Below, in pieces: positions 17,120 to 28,200 of a stretch of DNA of 37,162 nucleotides. The notes beneath the pieces are model-generated. The model was not told the DNA's origin, did no database searches, and saw only the letters and a list, made by a program, of their open reading frames with translations. Position 1 is the first letter of the stretch. Each line of letters begins with the position of its first letter. This stretch comes from an uncultured Rhodospirillales bacterium (GTDB lineage: Bacteria > Pseudomonadota > Alphaproteobacteria > Azospirillales > Azospirillaceae), in contig CAIXKV010000203.1 in assembly GCA_903920145.1 (NCBI GenBank), positions 1 to 37,162 of the forward strand. The letters run 5' to 3'. The translations under genes were made by a program, and so were the position numbers.

Positions 17120-19312
17120 CTAGCCTCCAGAAACCGCCGATGAACGGACTCCGGCAATGAAGTGATCGGCCTTGGCCGAGAGTAAACCGGATTGTTGGGT
17201 CAATTGGATGGTATTGTTCAGCAGGTCTGATGCTGCTTGTCCCGTGAAACCAGCTGATTGTTCCAGTTCGCCAATGGAGCGCGTGATTTCTTGATTGTGA
17301 TTTGCCACATCATGCACGCTTCGTGAGATTTCTTTCGTGACGGCGTCCTGTTCCTCGATGGCTGCCGCCACGGCTGTCGTGACGCCGTCAATTTCCGTAA
17401 TTGTTTCGGAAATGGCGTGAACGTCGGCCACGGCCACGGCGCTGGCCTGCTGCATTTCTTTGATTTGTCTGGTGATCTTCTCTGTTGCGTGGGCGGTTTG
17501 AGTGGCCAGAGTCTTGACCTCGCCCGCCACGACGGCAAAGCCTTTTCCGGCATCACCGGCCCGTGCCGCCTCGATGGTGGCGTTAAGGGCGAGTAGATTG
17601 GTCTGACTGGCAATTTGTGTGATCAGTTCGACCACCTCGCCAATGCTGTTGGTTTGGTCTTCCAAAGACCGAATGGTTTTGGAAGCGGCTTCCGCACGAC
17701 CGACAGCATTTCGGGCAACATCGGCGGAGCGGCTGACTTGTCGGGTGATTTCAGCAATGGAGCCCGATAGCTCTTCGGTGGCCGAAGCCACGGTCTGAAT
17801 ATGTTCCGAGGCTTGCCGACTGGTTGCCAAGACCGAAGCCGCCCGTGACAGACCTTGGGCGGCCGTTTCGGAGAGTCGGTTGGCTCCATGCTGCACTTCG
17901 GACGTCACGCCCGAGATACTGGCCACGACTGCCGCTAAAGAACCCTCGAATTCCTGTGCCATGGCTTCCATATTGGCGCGATTTTTGGCGTCATTGAGTC
18001 GTTTCGTAATCTCTTGTTCTTCTCGTAAATGCTCAACAGCCAGCGCATGTTCTTTGAAAATCACCACAGCTTGGCTCATTTTACCGATTTCATCGGTGCG
18101 CGTGCTGGTTTCAATATGAACCGCCATGTTACCGTTGGCCAAAGCCCGCATAATATCGATGATTTTTGTGAGGGGCGCCACGATCCTTCGTCCGACAAAC
18201 CAGAACGAAATAAAAAACGCCAATAAAATCGTTAGAGCGCCGCCAATGAGGAGAACATTAATGCTTTGGTCCAGAATCTTATGAGATTGAGTTGAAGCTG
18301 TGCCGATATCTTGCTGAGTCTGTTGACTCAAGGCTTCAATCTGATGAGATATTTCTTCAGTTTCTTTCTTGTTTTCCTCAATCAGAGCAATGGACTGATC
18401 TTGGAGCGTCAATCGTCGTGCGCGTAAAGCTGGGAGTCCAGTCTCCACGTTACCGATTCGGGTCAGTTCGGCATAAAGTCCCTGAATCCGTCCCCCCAGC
18501 ACATCGGGCAGAGTCTTAAGCGCAGAGTGCGTGGTTCTCATCGTTCCTTTAAATTTTTGTGATTGTTGTTTTACACCCTCTTGGCTGCGGGCAGAATAAA
18601 TGTCCATCAGGGTTCCGATGGCCATTTGCATATCCATTTGCACGGCTAATAAAGGGCGATTTTCTGCCAGAGCGTGGGCTAAATCTGATGAGAGGGTGGC
18701 TAAATCTTGGTTGGAAGAATCATCTTTCGTTGTGATCGCCTTGCTTGCCAAAGTAATCTGCATGGTCGAGGCGGTGATGGCGGGGCCGATTTCTGCCTGT
18801 ACGGCGTCCCGTACTTTCGCCATATCACTGAGTGCCGTCTGTGCCGCCTGTTCGGTTTGCAACCCATCACTGACTAACGTATTGATATGAGCTAGATTTT
18901 GCATCAAACGGCGGACACTGGCTTCAATGGCGTCAATTTCCGCCGAGTCGAGGTTCGAGTGGCGCAGGGCCTCTAGGCTCGTCTTCAGGGCCGTCATCTG
19001 GCTATTGACGGCTTCAAATCGCTGCATCCGTTCCTGGTCGCTGGTCGAAGCCACCAAAGCCGGCGCACTGACGTTGAGCCTTTCACCATCGCGGGCCAAG
19101 GTTAGCGCGGCTGTCATGACTGGGATGCGTTGGTCAATGATGCTGTTCAGAACATCATCCAGATGTTCAAACGACACGATAGCCAGGGCAAAACCGCCGG
19201 TGGTCAACCCGACGATCAGCATTTGCGCCCCGATTAATCGTCCGCCGATCCCCTGAAGACTGGATTTAATTGACGCCATCTTGCGCAAAAAAGACGACAT
19301 AAGCCTGACCAT
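17120..19312 (-). CDS. Methyl-accepting chemotaxis protein
   Basis: Transmembrane chemoreceptor, 730 residues. An N-terminal membrane segment (~22-48) is followed by a long, helical periplasmic sensor of about 300 residues, then a second membrane segment (~355-378), HAMP (~378-430) and the cytoplasmic signalling domain. The sensor is longer than a simple four-helix bundle and fits a helical bimodular type by size. The signalling tip is clear: [15 protein letters not shown] (~567-582), then [15 protein letters not shown]. Glutamine/glutamate methylation-type helices flank it. The start has GGAAAGG nine bases upstream, overlapping the stop of the binding-protein gene, so the two are one operon. 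No CheB/CheR docking tail (NWETF-like) is present. Confidence 0.95.
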   Translation of the reverse strand: MVRLMSSFLRKMASIKSSLQGIGGRLIGAQMLIVGLTTGGFALAIVSFEHLDDVLNSIIDQRIPVMTAALTLARDGERLNVSAPALVASTSDQERMQRFEAVNSQMTALKTSLEALRHSNLDSAEIDAIEASVRRLMQNLAHINTLVSDGLQTEQAAQTALSDMAKVRDAVQAEIGPAITASTMQITLASKAITTKDDSSNQDLATLSSDLAHALAENRPLLAVQMDMQMAIGTLMDIYSARSQEGVKQQSQKFKGTMRTTHSALKTLPDVLGGRIQGLYAELTRIGNVETGLPALRARRLTLQDQSIALIEENKKETEEISHQIEALSQQTQQDIGTASTQSHKILDQSINVLLIGGALTILLAFFISFWFVGRRIVAPLTKIIDIMRALANGNMAVHIETSTRTDEIGKMSQAVVIFKEHALAVEHLREEQEITKRLNDAKNRANMEAMAQEFEGSLAAVVASISGVTSEVQHGANRLSETAAQGLSRAASVLATSRQASEHIQTVASATEELSGSIAEITRQVSRSADVARNAVGRAEAASKTIRSLEDQTNSIGEVVELITQIASQTNLLALNATIEAARAGDAGKGFAVVAGEVKTLATQTAHATEKITRQIKEMQQASAVAVADVHAISETITEIDGVTTAVAAAIEEQDAVTKEISRSVHDVANHNQEITRSIGELEQSAGFTGQAASDLLNNTIQLTQQSGLLSAKADHFIAGVRSSAVSGG

Positions 19313-19318
19313 GAGCCT

Positions 19319-20581
19319 TTACCTTTCCTGATAAAGACGAAGATGGCCGCTGGTGGCGACAGTTGGAAAATCCGAGAAGACGGTTTCTTTGACCCAACGT
19401 TGGCTTTGGCCATCCAATCGCCATTGGCCAGTGACAATAGGGGTGACTGAGACATTATGTTCGTCAAACGCGATTTTGCCGGCGACGGTTTCAATGTTGG
19501 TGGCTTTGAGAGCTTTGACCAACGCATCTGGCGAGGTGTCTCCGGCCCGTTCCAGGGCTGAGAATAAAATATCATAACTCGCGTCATCCAATCCCAGTAA
19601 CGGTGAGTAATATTTGCCTGGATTGGCCGACTCATAGGTTTTGATCAAAGTGGCGCTGTCATAACCGCCGTAGGCAGCGTGTCCGGGAAAAGTTCCAGAC
19701 CAAAAATCGGCACCGGCCACATCTTCAGCCCCTGCCCCAACCGCGCTCATCGCTTCAGCAAAGCCGGTAGCCTTATCGATCAAAACAAATTTCGGCTTGA
19801 ATGCAGCCTTGGCAGCAGCGGCTAAGAAATTAGCAAGATCTGGAGGCGGCAACACTCCGGCAACCACTTCGACGCCAGCGTTTTTAAAACTGGCAACAAT
19901 GGCAGAATAATCAGTCAGCCCCTCTTCGATCCGCCCAGGATCAACAGCTTGCCATTTTTCATGGGAAAAAGCCGTGCTGAACAGAGCATGAAAAACCACA
20001 CCATCGGGATCATTGGGGTAAAGATAACCGATTTTACCATTAAATCCGCCGGGGATGGCTTTTAATGTGTCAATATGATTGCGAACCAAATCGCCGACTT
20101 GAAGGAAAAAGTGAAATCCGTATTCCGTGTCGCGGGGGCTACCGTCCGGTCCCAACAGCCAGGCCTCAACCGGAGCGGCTGTGGTGATACAGGGAACTTC
20201 GTACTTCTCGCACATCTCGGTCGGTTGATTGGTCGTATCGGGAGTAAAGGCCGCCATTACCACAGTGACCTTATCTTCAACAATGGCTTTGGTTGCAGCC
20301 TCACCAGAACCTGCCGGAGTTGATTTGGAGTCATAGTATTTAATTTCGATGGAACAATGCTGACCGCCAATAACCAACCCTCCCTTCTTATTCAATTGAT
20401 CAATTTTAAAGGTATCGATCCAAGGGTTGACCAAGGAGGCCACTTGCAAAGCGCCGGTCATGGGCAGAACCCGACCGATTTTGACGGTACAGTCGGCACT
20501 CATGGCCGTTCCCGTCGTTAGACAAGCCCAAAGCAGAGCCCAAACCGTAACACGGGCGTGAAACCATCGAGTGGTAACCAT
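19319..20581 (-). CDS. Periplasmic binding protein (LivJ-like)
   Basis: 420 residues of the type 1 periplasmic-binding fold (peripla_BP_6). A signal peptide occupies ~1-28 (positively charged N-terminus, TVWALLWACLTTGTAMS). The mature part begins CTVKIGRVLPMTG, the standard start of amino-acid or amide binding proteins, and contains VVMAAFTPDTTNQPTEMCEKY and KIGYLYPNDPDG. ATG 20581 is preceded by AGGGGAGT; the longer frame to 20722 has no such site. No ABC permease or ATPase is near. The next gene, six bases away, is the chemoreceptor, which suggests the binding protein delivers its ligand to the receptor rather than to a transporter. The ligand is unknown. Confidence 0.92.
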   Translation of the reverse strand: MVTTRWFHARVTVWALLWACLTTGTAMSADCTVKIGRVLPMTGALQVASLVNPWIDTFKIDQLNKKGGLVIGGQHCSIEIKYYDSKSTPAGSGEAATKAIVEDKVTVVMAAFTPDTTNQPTEMCEKYEVPCITTAAPVEAWLLGPDGSPRDTEYGFHFFLQVGDLVRNHIDTLKAIPGGFNGKIGYLYPNDPDGVVFHALFSTAFSHEKWQAVDPGRIEEGLTDYSAIVASFKNAGVEVVAGVLPPPDLANFLAAAAKAAFKPKFVLIDKATGFAEAMSAVGAGAEDVAGADFWSGTFPGHAAYGGYDSATLIKTYESANPGKYYSPLLGLDDASYDILFSALERAGDTSPDALVKALKATNIETVAGKIAFDEHNVSVTPIVTGQWRLDGQSQRWVKETVFSDFPTVATSGHLRLYQER

Positions 20582-20945
20582 GAGACTCCCCTTGATTCGT
20601 CCTTGCCTCTTTTTAAAACCAGATACGCAAAGACTGCCAAAGCCGACGACCAAGCAAGCATCAGTGGGTGCAAGCGATGTGGTCAGCGAACTGTTGCTGT
20701 GCCGTGCTTTCCCTTTTAGCATGACCTCTGCTCAGTTTGTGAAGGCTAAAACCAACATGATTTCTGCTTTGTTAACCTTCGATCTCGTAAGAATGTCTGC
20801 GGGTGACAACTGCTCGGGGGAGATTATTCGGTTCAGTGCATCTAATTTGTCAAGTCTTTATTCTGGAAGTCAGAGAAACCAAACCGGGGCTGGCGGTGGC
20901 TTGCTGTCCTTCTTGCCCTGGCTCGGCCATATTGAGTAGCATGGG
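20582..20945. other. Intergenic region between divergent operons
   Basis: About 360 bases with no convincing gene. A possible minus-strand promoter for the chemotaxis pair is TTGACA (20853-20848), 18-base spacer and GAATAA (20829-20824), which would leave a long leader of about 240 bases. Nothing else stands out. Confidence 0.35.
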
Positions 20946-22169
20946 GTGCCGAAGGTGGCAGGGCAGAGGCGCCCGCAAGCCCTCGCGACACCATTCGAAG
21001 GCAACAGAACTGCTATTCAAGGGGCTGAGAGACCATTGCAAAACGGACCTTTAGCGACCTACCGGGCGCGACGGCGCGATGGTGTTTTGCGTTTTGATCC
21101 CGACCAGGAATTGGCCGTGGAGAAACTGGAAAGCCTATCCCACGCCTTGGTCGGCTACCGACCCCATGACGGGCGTGATGGTTGGCGGGCCCGTTTGGGG
21201 CTGGCTCGCCGTCGGGATCCGGCCCCTCAAGGGTTGTATCTTTACGGGGGCGTTGGTCGCGGCAAATCGATGCTGATGGATTTGTTTTTCGATACGGCTC
21301 CTGTTGAACGCAAACGGCGGGTCCATTTTCATCAATTCATGCTGGATGTTCATGCTCGGATGCATGCCCATCGGTCAGCTTTGCGCGCTCAAGGTGGGAT
21401 GAAAAGCGTCGACGAAGCGTTGCCAGAGTTTGCTCGTCATTTGGCTCATGATGCATGGCTACTCTGTTTTGACGAATTTCACGTTACCGATATCGCCGAT
21501 GCTATGATTTTAGGGCGTTTATTTACGACCTTGTTCGAGTTGGGGGTCGTGGTAGTTGCGACTTCCAATTGGCCACCGGATTTGCTTTACAAAGATGGTT
21601 TGCAAAGGCAGCGGTTTCTTCCCTTTATCGCGCTTCTGAAGCAGCGACTTGACGTGTTGGCCCTTGATGGCGGGACCGATTATCGGTTGGATCGGCTAAA
21701 AGGCCGTCCCGTCTATCATCAGCCACTTGGCCCTGAGAGCAATCGGCAGCTCGAAGACATTTTTGCTCATCTGACGGGGGCAGAGCCAGGAGAAGCCACT
21801 CATCTGTTGGTTCTTGGTCGACGAATCGAAATTCCACGCGCTGCCAAGGGCGTTGCTTGGGTCAATTTTTGGGAGCTGTGTGCCAAGCCGTTTGGCGCTG
21901 GTGATTTTATTGCCATTGCTACTCATTTTCATACGGTCATCATTGATGATGTTCCTGTGCTGAAGGCTGAACAACGCAACGAATCGCGCCGTTTTACCAA
22001 TCTAATTGATGCTTTGTATGAACATCGGGTCAATGTCATCATCGCAGCGGACGGTTCTCCTGAAACGCTTTATCGGGAAGGTGTGCATGCGTTTGAGTTC
22101 GAGCGCACGGTTAGTCGATTGATGGAGATGCAGGCTGAGGATTACTTAATTCGCCCCCATTTGACGTGA
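20946..22169 (+). CDS. zapE: Cell division ATPase ZapE (AFG1-like)
   Basis: AFG1/ZapE-type P-loop ATPase. From the annotated start it has 407 residues. Core features: GPLATYRARRRDGVLRFDP at the family start, Walker A LYGGVGRGKSMLMD (~98-111), HFHQFMLDVH, Walker B LLCFDEFHVTDIADAM, sensor VVVATSNWPPDLLY and FWELCAKPFGAGDF. ZapE of Escherichia coli acts at the division ring under stress and lowers FtsZ bundling; the mitochondrial relative Afg1 aids turnover of respiratory proteins. GTG 20946 is the longest start, but TTG 21036 (a family-like beginning, ~377 residues) is as likely. The first 30 residues of the long form look non-conserved. Confidence 0.93.
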   Translation: MPKVAGQRRPQALATPFEGNRTAIQGAERPLQNGPLATYRARRRDGVLRFDPDQELAVEKLESLSHALVGYRPHDGRDGWRARLGLARRRDPAPQGLYLYGGVGRGKSMLMDLFFDTAPVERKRRVHFHQFMLDVHARMHAHRSALRAQGGMKSVDEALPEFARHLAHDAWLLCFDEFHVTDIADAMILGRLFTTLFELGVVVVATSNWPPDLLYKDGLQRQRFLPFIALLKQRLDVLALDGGTDYRLDRLKGRPVYHQPLGPESNRQLEDIFAHLTGAEPGEATHLLVLGRRIEIPRAAKGVAWVNFWELCAKPFGAGDFIAIATHFHTVIIDDVPVLKAEQRNESRRFTNLIDALYEHRVNVIIAADGSPETLYREGVHAFEFERTVSRLMEMQAEDYLIRPHLT

Positions 22170-22274
22170 AGTTATCGGATTTGGCGTTTATCCCTTCATG
22201 GATCTGGATCTAATGAATCCAGGAGAAAGATTAGGTCAAAATGGAAAAAAGCGAGCCAGGTTCATCGGGACGTC

Positions 22275-23192
22275 ATGGGTAGGCGTAAAGCGCGGGATGG
22301 ACTGATTATTGACCTTGAACCGGATGGAAGTGACGACCATCCGTCGCGGTTGGGTTTTAGGCGCCGGTTAATCGACTTTAAACCACCGCCGCCAGATGAT
22401 GATATTCTTGAAACGCCACTGGTTATGGCTCAACGACCACGGGTGATCCTGCCGCAACGGACATGGCTTGATCGTCACTTTGATGGTGTGTTGACTTTTT
22501 TGCGAACCGATGAGGAGGCCAAGCGACAGCAAGCCCATCGGACCATTGCGGAACTGATCGCCATGGCGTGGCCGCGCGCGTTGGCTGGGTTGCGACAAAA
22601 GGGCTGGTTAACGGACCTCGAGCATCCGGTGAGGTCAATTCGTCATGCCCAACACTTGATTGAACCCTTGGAAAAAATGATTGCGGTACCGCCGCAATTG
22701 GCGACCGAACGTCGGGCATTGGAAATTTTATTAACCATGATTTTAAAGGAGTTATCAAGAAAATTATCAGAACGAAAGAATGGTGAATTTGTCTTTGAAA
22801 CAAAATCTCGATTGCATGGACTGATTGGCTATAAATATGAACGTATACTAAAAAGTATTAATTTGCCAGATGAGCGATTTGATATCATTCAAGAAATTAT
22901 TAATAATTATTTTCAGGCTATTCATTATTATCATTGCTCATTGTTGGCGCGGGACTTTCCCATTAATGAAGGAACGTTGTTTGGCTTGTATTGTCGAGCA
23001 GTCTTTTTTACGGCGCGGGTCGATCGAGATGGGCGTTTGCGCTCCACCCCTGTCCGGGAACGCTTGCCGCGACGCGATCGTATTTTATTTTTACTGGCCC
23101 GCGACAAAGCGTTGCGGCGACGCTATGGCCGAGATCCAAGCTATGCCGCGCGGATTCGTGCCTTGGTTCGTGCTTTTCCCGATCAAAAATGA
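22275..23192 (+). CDS. Uncharacterised protein (305 residues)
   Basis: I do not recognise this protein. It is soluble and basic, with no signal or membrane segment. An acidic-proline N-terminus (FKPPPPDDDILETP) is followed by helices throughout (EEAKRQQAHRTIAELIAMAWPRAL; ALEILLTMILKELSRKL). The last 60 residues are arginine-rich (RERLPRRDRILFLLARDKALRRRYGRD) and could bind nucleic acid or membrane. Base composition drops to AT-rich around 22720-22930, unlike its ends, a sign of mosaic origin or local relaxation. It follows zapE by 105 bases containing a small CTGGAT/ATCCAG hairpin. Start ATG 22275. Confidence 0.78.
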   Translation: MGRRKARDGLIIDLEPDGSDDHPSRLGFRRRLIDFKPPPPDDDILETPLVMAQRPRVILPQRTWLDRHFDGVLTFLRTDEEAKRQQAHRTIAELIAMAWPRALAGLRQKGWLTDLEHPVRSIRHAQHLIEPLEKMIAVPPQLATERRALEILLTMILKELSRKLSERKNGEFVFETKSRLHGLIGYKYERILKSINLPDERFDIIQEIINNYFQAIHYYHCSLLARDFPINEGTLFGLYCRAVFFTARVDRDGRLRSTPVRERLPRRDRILFLLARDKALRRRYGRDPSYAARIRALVRAFPDQK

Positions 23193-23388
23193 TTTTTGAA
23201 CGATGACCTCACATAAGGTTTTTGATATGATCTCTATGAACCTTAATGTTGACGCGGCGGCATGCTTTCGATGCGATCACAATGAAGAGTTCTGAGGCTG
23301 ACATATTAAATCTCTGTCGATGACTAATTGCCGAGACTATCAATGTTAATAGAAGAGGGATGCTCTTAAAGTTGTGTTCAGTCATATA

Positions 23389-23412
23389 AATTAATTAAAA
23401 TAATAATTAATT
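23389..23412. promoter_or_regulatory. AT-rich perfect inverted repeat before a sensor kinase gene
   Basis: AATTAATTA (23389-23397) and TAATTAATT (23404-23412) with a six-base spacer, only 12 bases before the start codon. A possible -10 (TATAAA, 23385-23390) overlaps its left arm. It could be an operator or a melting-prone initiation region. Confidence 0.45.
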
Positions 23413-23424
23413 GTCGTGCGGACC

Positions 23425-25146
23425 ATGGATTCATACGATGATCGGAGCACGGGCATGCTGGGGCGCATTTCCATTAGAACAAAGTTAATTTTGGGATTTG
23501 TGCTCGGCATTATTTTTTCCGGCGTCAATGCCCTGATTGCGGTGGATAAGTTGGGCATGGTTGGCCATCTGACAACCGATCTTTATGATAAACCTTTACA
23601 ATCAGTCGATTTTGGACGCAGTGCGCAGATTGACTTCCGGGATATGGTTTCGGCTTGGGTGTTGGCGGCTCACGCCGAACCCGCTCGGATCGAAAGCATC
23701 AAGGCCGAATATCGTCGGGCCCGGCATGTCTTGGCGGATGATCTTCAAGTTCTGAAAAATCGAGCGACGAGTCCTCCCGTCGCAGAACGAACCGCTCGGA
23801 TTTTAGGATTGTTGGAGCAATGGGACGCAGTAACGCACCCGGAGCCGCCATCCTCCTTGGATGAGGATGTCATTGAAACTCTGGCGCAATCTATTCAAAT
23901 AGAAATTGACCGAGCCGTCGAAGATGCTAAAGCCGATGGCTTTATTTTTGTTGAAAAAGCGCGTCATATTGCCGCTGATGCTCAATCAACCACGTTAATG
24001 ATCTCTATTATGATCTTTATTGGGGGGGTGTTGGTATCGGTTGTTTTGGTGGCTGATATTATTCGACCTTTGCAAACGGCTGTTGCGGTGTCCGAAGCCA
24101 TTGCGGGTGGGAATTTGGATCAAACCATTGTGGTGGTGAGGACGGACGAAGCTGGTAAGCTACTGCGGGCCATGGATCGGATGAGGTTGCGGTTGCGGGA
24201 TCGTCTTGAGGCTGACCATCGTCGCGCCGAGGAAGAGTTGCGATTCGAACGCGAGCAGGCCGCCGTTTTGTCCAATCTCGCACAGGTGGCTGCCAAGTCG
24301 CGGGAAAATGCCGAACAGGCGCTGGTCGATTTGCGGGCGGCGCAGGCGCAGTTGGTGGAATCCGAAAAAATGGCGTCTTTGGGGGGCCTCGTGGCTGGGG
24401 TGGCTCACGAGATCAATACGCCGTTGGGCAACGCCCTGGGCGCTTCGACCTATCTGCGTCAGCGCACCCGCGAGGTCCGTTCGATGTTCGGACATGGAAA
24501 GCTTAAGAAAAGCGACGCAGAAGCTTATTTCGTTACCGCCGACGAAGCCACTATCATCATGAATACTAATCTTGAACGAGCGAGTGAATTGGTTCAAAGC
24601 TTTAAACAGGTGGCCGTTGATCAGACTCATGATTTATGTCGGAACTTTTATTTAGCACCATATATTGATGATATATTAATTAGTTTAAAGCCTCGATTAA
24701 AAAAAGGCGCGCATCACGTTCGTGTTCAGTGTCCGGCAGACCTGGAGATGTACCAATATGCGGGTGGTTTGGCGCAGGTCATGAGCAATCTGATCATGAA
24801 TGCGCTTGTTCATGCCTTTGCTCATCGGGATGGCGGCATTATCACCATTACGGCGATAGATCAGCCCGCTGGGACCGTAGAACTAACCGTGGCGGATGAT
24901 GGCTGTGGCATCCCGAGCGACACGCTCGGCCATATCTTCGAGCCCTTTTTCACCACCAAACGCGGAGAAGGCGGCTCGGGGTTGGGGTTGCATATTGTCT
25001 TCAACATCGTGACTCAGCGTCTTGGCGGCTCGATTTCGGTAGAGAGCATGGTCGAGATTGGGACTCGCTTCACCATCATCTGTCCGCGCGCCATTGGGGC
25101 AGTGGCCAAAAGCCAAGGCGATTTGGAAGCGGTCGTGCCTTCTTGA
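23425..25146 (+). CDS. Membrane sensor histidine kinase
   Basis: 573 residues. A first membrane segment (~19-40), a periplasmic sensor (~41-195) and a second segment (~196-212) are followed by HAMP (~213-265), a coiled coil rich in Glu/Ala (~265-312) and the kinase core. The phosphoacceptor is in VAGVAHEINTPLGNA (His ~328). ATPase boxes are SNLIMNALVHAF, ADDGCGIP, EPFFTTKRG and GSGLGLHIVFN. The spacing and the VQSFKQVAVDQTHD segment match the kinase core of the large convergent protein at 25207-30933. ATG 23425 is chosen over GTG 23416. No response regulator is adjacent. Confidence 0.94.
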   Translation: MDSYDDRSTGMLGRISIRTKLILGFVLGIIFSGVNALIAVDKLGMVGHLTTDLYDKPLQSVDFGRSAQIDFRDMVSAWVLAAHAEPARIESIKAEYRRARHVLADDLQVLKNRATSPPVAERTARILGLLEQWDAVTHPEPPSSLDEDVIETLAQSIQIEIDRAVEDAKADGFIFVEKARHIAADAQSTTLMISIMIFIGGVLVSVVLVADIIRPLQTAVAVSEAIAGGNLDQTIVVVRTDEAGKLLRAMDRMRLRLRDRLEADHRRAEEELRFEREQAAVLSNLAQVAAKSRENAEQALVDLRAAQAQLVESEKMASLGGLVAGVAHEINTPLGNALGASTYLRQRTREVRSMFGHGKLKKSDAEAYFVTADEATIIMNTNLERASELVQSFKQVAVDQTHDLCRNFYLAPYIDDILISLKPRLKKGAHHVRVQCPADLEMYQYAGGLAQVMSNLIMNALVHAFAHRDGGIITITAIDQPAGTVELTVADDGCGIPSDTLGHIFEPFFTTKRGEGGSGLGLHIVFNIVTQRLGGSISVESMVEIGTRFTIICPRAIGAVAKSQGDLEAVVPS

Positions 25147-25149
25147 CAA

Positions 25150-25192
25150 GCCGCCGTCGTGGCCCGAACCCGGCACTGTGTCACCATCAAGG
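25150..25192 (+). repeat. Fragment of the repeat (hairpin 4 and tail)
   Basis: GCCGC-CGTC-GTGGC (25150-25163), a version of hairpin 4 with one G-T wobble, followed by CACTGTGTCA, the same tail as copies A and D (GTGTGTCA/GATGTGTCA), then ACCATCAAGG. It fills the 60-base gap between two convergent sensor genes. Confidence 0.6.
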
Positions 25193-25206
25193 AAAGTCTT
25201 CGCAGA

Positions 25207-28200
25207 TCAGGCCGCCTGTTGTTCGGGGGGCGCTTGCACTGGAAACTGCACGGTTATGCGAGTTCCTTGGCCTGGGGCGCTGGTGATGCTGACGGTTCCT
25301 CCTAATCGGCTGGCGACCAGATTGTAAACAATATGCAGACCCAAGCCGAGCGATCCGGCATTGCGCCGAGTGGTAAAGAAGGGTTCAAAGACTTTCGGTA
25401 AATGCTCTTCGGATATGCCTTTACCATCATCCTGGTAGATCAGTTCGATTCTATTTCGGTCAAGACGTCGGACAGTAATTTCAAAATGTCCTCGCTCACC
25501 TTCATTATATCCATGAATAACAGAATTAGTGATAAAATTGCTGAGGATATGAGTCAGCGCTCCCGGATAGGTATCGACTCCTAGATTCGCCGGACACTCC
25601 AATTTAACGTCGTGTCCTAATCGATTCCAGGTCACGGACAAGCCAAGCAAAGCCTCCTCAAAGTAACCTTTAAGATCAAACAGACGCCGTGCGTCGTGAG
25701 TTTGGTCAACAGAGACTTGTTTAAAGCTTTGCACCAGATCGGCGGCGCGGGAGATATTGGTCATAATCAAGGTGGTCGACATGCGTACCAATTCCAGGAA
25801 ATTCTGGAAATCAGTTCGTTTGACCGGCTTGGTTTCAACCTGAGAAATGAACTCTTCCAACTTGTCGTTCAGGAATGAGGCGCTGGTGATCACGGTCCCA
25901 ATGGGGGTATTGATCTCGTGGGCCATGCCGGCCACCAAGCGCCCCATCGACGCCATTTTTTCGGCTTGGACCAGTTGTTGCTGGGTGGCTTGCAGTTGAG
26001 TGTGGGCGGTGCGAAGCTGTTCGTGGGCTTCCCACAATTCTCGCTCGCGTTTGCGATCCTCGGTGACGTCCAGATAGGTATTGACGATGCCGCCGTCTGG
26101 TAACGGGCTGCGGCGAATTTGAATAACGCGATTGTCATGAAATTCCAATTCGCCGGGGCCGTTTGCCGGGCTGGAATCGGTCATGACTGTTCGTAGTTTG
26201 CCGGTGGCGCCGATGGCCGTCAACAAATCCTCGTATGCCACACCAATTTGTTGAAGGAGCGGTGGTAATTCGAATATCTCGGTAATGCGGGTATTCCAAA
26301 CCCGAAGGCGTGCTTCGGCGTCGAAAGCAGCCAAACCATCGCTCATACCGGCAAGGGCGGTGCGCAAAAGCTGGGATTGTTCGGCCAATTCGCTGGTCCG
26401 CTCGGCCACCTGGGTCTCCAGGGTTCGATTCAGCCGTTCCAACCCGTCATAAAGGCGGGCATTCTCGATGGATAGGCCAATCTGTGCTGATAATAAATTC
26501 AACAATTCCAGCCGTTCGGGGCCAAAGACTCCGGGGGCCAGATTGTTTTCCAGATAAAGAATGCCGGACAAGCGATTGCGTGTGCGTAACGGCACGCAAA
26601 GGATCGATCGCGGTTGAGCCGCTTCAACATAAGGGTCATACAAAACCCGACTGTCGGTCGCCGCATCAGCTAGCACCACCGGCTGTTCATGTTGCGTCAC
26701 CATGTCGATGATGCTGACCGCCAAGATAGGTGGGGTGGCATTGATCGGGCGCGAATGCAAAACGGCCATGGCGCCACCATCGACGGTGGCTTCGGCTTCG
26801 ATGCGCCATTCGCCTTCGGTGTTCGGCAATAGCAAATATCCCCGAGAGGCTCCGGCGTTGGCGATGACGATCCGCATCAAAGCCCGCAGTAAGTCGCCAA
26901 GGCGGATGTCTTCGGCCAAGGCCCGGCAGGCGCGAATAACGGTTTCAACATCGATGAGGTGGGCGTTCGAGCTGTCCGATGTGGTGCGCCGCCCCAGTGT
27001 CGTCCCCGTGCTCTGACGCGGCAAGGGCAGGCTGTCGGTTTCGTCGCTGGCGGTTAAGCTGAACAGTTCGGTCATCCGCCGATCCAGGTGACGGACTTTA
27101 GCGAAGGCGTTCCAGCGCAGGTAAGCATGGCGCGCCCGTTGCAGGTAGGCCCGCGCGACCATCCGGTCCCCCTGGGCCAAGGCAAAATTGCCGGCCAACT
27201 CGCAGGCGAGGGCCTCATCATGGCTAAAGCCATTCCGATAGGCGGTTTCTACCGCCATCCGATAATGGGGCCAGGCTTTTTCCGAAAATGTGGCGGCAAC
27301 GCGGTGTTGCTCGGCCAGCAGCAGGGCGTGAAGGTGGGAAAATGTGGTCGAGGCGTGGGAAGCTGCCCGTTTGAGGTGCCGCTCAACCCGTCGAGCCCGT
27401 CGCGACAGTTCGCGTCGTTCGCCCAAAGACAACCGATCCCAGGCTGCGTAGTCCGCCAGGATGCAAATCAGGTCCGTGCGTAGCCCGATGACCATACCCA
27501 AAGAAGCCGAGGCATGGCGGCGGCGGATGGCCCCATGGAGGCGGGCTTGGTCGATGTGGCCAAAGATCAAACAAATATAGGTCAATTGAGCATGGAGCGT
27601 TTCGACCGCCAACATATTTCCACGCGCAATCATATCGCGGTGATGTTCATCTACGATCACAAAAGGACCGGAAAAAAAGTCATTTTGATCTGAATTGTCG
27701 GATAAGTTATAAACGACCTGCTGATAAACCAAGAGAACTCCCAGCGCCGTTTGGTTTTTCAGCTTGGTTATAGTTCCAGTATATTCAGCAGCCATTTCTT
27801 TCAAAGAGTGCAGGGGCAACCCCTGGACGAAATGTTGTGTGACCGCATTGTTCAGGCAATAGCTGGCATATTCCAGGTCGCCGCTTTCCAACCCAATCCG
27901 ATGGGCCTCCAGCAACCCTCCCGTGGCTTCGGTTAAGGGCCGGTGCCAAGGCTCGATGAACAGCTTGACCACAAACTGGGTTTGGGCGCGGACCTGATCG
28001 GCGCGCAAACGGTCGACCACGCGCATGGCCACCCGCCCAAAGAGCGCCGCCCCCGGCACATCACCAAAGCCGGCATTCAAAATCAGGCCATAGGTGGCAT
28101 AAGCAATGCCAGAGCCGGGCTGATTGCCTTTGGTGGCCGACAGGCGAACCAAGCGAAAGACCATAATCGAGAATAAATTGGCATCTGACAAATAAGCCGA